Part shown: piece after piece, positions 5,608 through 6,190 of the stretch
How positions within the stretch are numbered: the first letter of the stretch is position 1
How the letters are laid out: each line of letters starts with the position of its first letter
Assembly (NCBI GenBank): GCA_964614265.1
Contig: CAZTKT010000038.1
Location: 1 to 6,190 of the forward strand
Direction: 5' to 3'
Length of the DNA stretch: 6,190 nt
Source of the DNA: JACQKD01 sp964614265
Lineage (GTDB): Bacteria > Patescibacteriota > Minisyncoccia > Phycocordibacterales > UBA918
The notes under the pieces: generated by a model
The model's input: only the letters and a program-made list of their open reading frames with translations
The model's database searches: none
Told to the model about the DNA's origin: nothing
Translations under genes and position numbers: made by a program

Positions 5608-6141
5608 ATGCCTGTAGCGATTCTCAAGCGTGGTGGGGTGGGTGTACTCTTGACTGATACGATATACGGACTCGTTGGCCGTGCGCTTCATAAAAAAGCA
5701 GTGGAGCGGATCTACCGCATCAAAGGACGTAATCCAAACAAGCCGTTAATTATTTTGATTTCTTCCGTACGCGATATTGCACGTTTTGGTATCGTACTTG
5801 ATGTGAAGACCAAGCAGATACTGAGGACGGTGTGGCCCGGTCGGGTGAGCGTCATTGTGCCGTGTCCGTCACAACGCTTTGCCTATCTGCATCGAGGGAC
5901 GAAGACTCTCGCGTTTCGTCTTCCAAAAAAACCGTCACTCTTGGCACTATTGCGAAGGACGGGGCCACTGGTCGCACCGAGCGCCAATCCGGAAGGCCTG
6001 CCGCCGGCGTGCAACGTGACCGAAGCGAAGAAGTATTTTGGCGACAACGTCGATTTCTACCTCGCCGGCGGCAGGCCTCAACGCAACCCTTCCACGCTCA
6101 TTACCATAAAGGACGGAGAGATCATATCTCTGCGTAGGTGA
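5608..6141 (+). CDS. tsaC: L-threonylcarbamoyladenylate synthase (TsaC/YrdC/Sua5 family), short form
   Basis: The enzyme makes threonylcarbamoyl-AMP from threonine, bicarbonate and ATP, the first step of t6A modification at position 37 of ANN-decoding tRNAs. The 177 residues carry the family marks in order: LTDTIYGLVG (15-24), the KGR of the KxR motif (39-41) with NKPLIILI after it, WPGRVSVIVP (76-85), LAFRLP (101-106), the SxN motif in APSANPEGLP (123-132) and STLI (162-165). It is a single YrdC domain without the Sua5 C-terminal extension, and is slightly short for the family but complete. WPGR replaces the more usual WPGP, and FRLP the usual VRxP. The ATG, 3 bp after the previous stop and without a Shine-Dalgarno site, gives the normal N-terminus, so translation is probably coupled. 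Confidence 0.88.
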   Translation: MPVAILKRGGVGVLLTDTIYGLVGRALHKKAVERIYRIKGRNPNKPLIILISSVRDIARFGIVLDVKTKQILRTVWPGRVSVIVPCPSQRFAYLHRGTKTLAFRLPKKPSLLALLRRTGPLVAPSANPEGLPPACNVTEAKKYFGDNVDFYLAGGRPQRNPSTLITIKDGEIISLRR

Positions 6142-6161
6142 CTAAGCTCACATACATCCTG

Positions 6162-6183
6162 CACTCATTAACCACAATGAGTG
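6162..6183 (+). other. perfect 8-bp hairpin spanning a possible start codon
   Basis: CACTCATT (6162-6169) pairs perfectly with AATGAGTG (6176-6183) around a 6-base AACCAC loop. No T-run follows before the window ends, so a terminator role is not supported. An ATG at 6177 within the right arm opens the frame MSDE at the window edge, making it possible that the hairpin controls a downstream gene. The window ends too soon to tell. Confidence 0.4.
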
Positions 6184-6190
6184 ATGAGAA
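6177..6190 (+). CDS. possible start of the next gene (partial)
   Basis: An ATG at 6177 begins MSDE and runs off the window. CATTAA at 6166-6171 could act as a weak -10 box five bases before it, which would again give a nearly leaderless mRNA, but no -35 box is visible. Only four complete codons are present, so this is a weak call. Confidence 0.2.

Noticed and set aside
1..6190. CRISPR array, tRNA, rRNA or insertion sequence
   Set aside because: No regularly spaced repeats, cloverleaf, rRNA-like stretch or transposase frame was seen on either strand.

Overview
The window reads as bacterial chromosome, most likely from a Patescibacteria/CPR lineage (Parcubacteria-like). This is inferred from four things: a compact layout with touching or overlapping genes, almost no Shine-Dalgarno sites in front of the genes, a SAM hydroxide adenosyltransferase-like protein of a type I associate with such genomes, and a Panacea/RelE-type toxin-antitoxin pair. 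No rRNA, tRNA or CRISPR array is visible, so the taxonomic call stays an inference. All genes recognised are on the + strand.

Region 1 (1-256) holds what may be the last 20 codons of an upstream gene, a 34-bp segment repeated exactly inside a downstream gene, a GC-rich hairpin, and a well-formed promoter with an overlapping operator-like dyad. Region 2 (257-1388) is a two-gene toxin-antitoxin module. It consists of an antitoxin with an N-terminal XRE helix-turn-helix and a C-terminal Panacea (DUF4065) domain, overlapping by 20 bp a RelE/ParE-fold toxin. This module is visibly richer in A/T than everything downstream and looks acquired. Region 3 (1389-1554) is a short spacer with a weak hairpin and a putative promoter.

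Region 4 (1555-6141) looks like one four-gene operon with junctions of -14, +20 and +3 bp. It encodes an unrecognised membrane-anchored or exported protein, a PEP-utilising enzyme with an ATP-grasp domain and a phospho-histidine swivel domain but no PEP-binding TIM barrel (rifampin-phosphotransferase-like layout), a SAM hydroxide adenosyltransferase-like protein, and a short TsaC/YrdC/Sua5-type threonylcarbamoyl-AMP synthase for tRNA t6A. The last 14 bases may begin another gene.

The points most worth a second look are these: the toxin-antitoxin module lies between two exact 34-bp direct repeats, one of which encodes precisely the predicted mature N-terminus of the membrane protein; two promoters are placed so that transcription would start on the A of the ATG (leaderless mRNAs); an in-frame A_AAA_AAG slippery heptamer sits at the end of the ATP-grasp domain; and the PEP-utilising enzyme has no known substrate and is translationally coupled to an exported protein.
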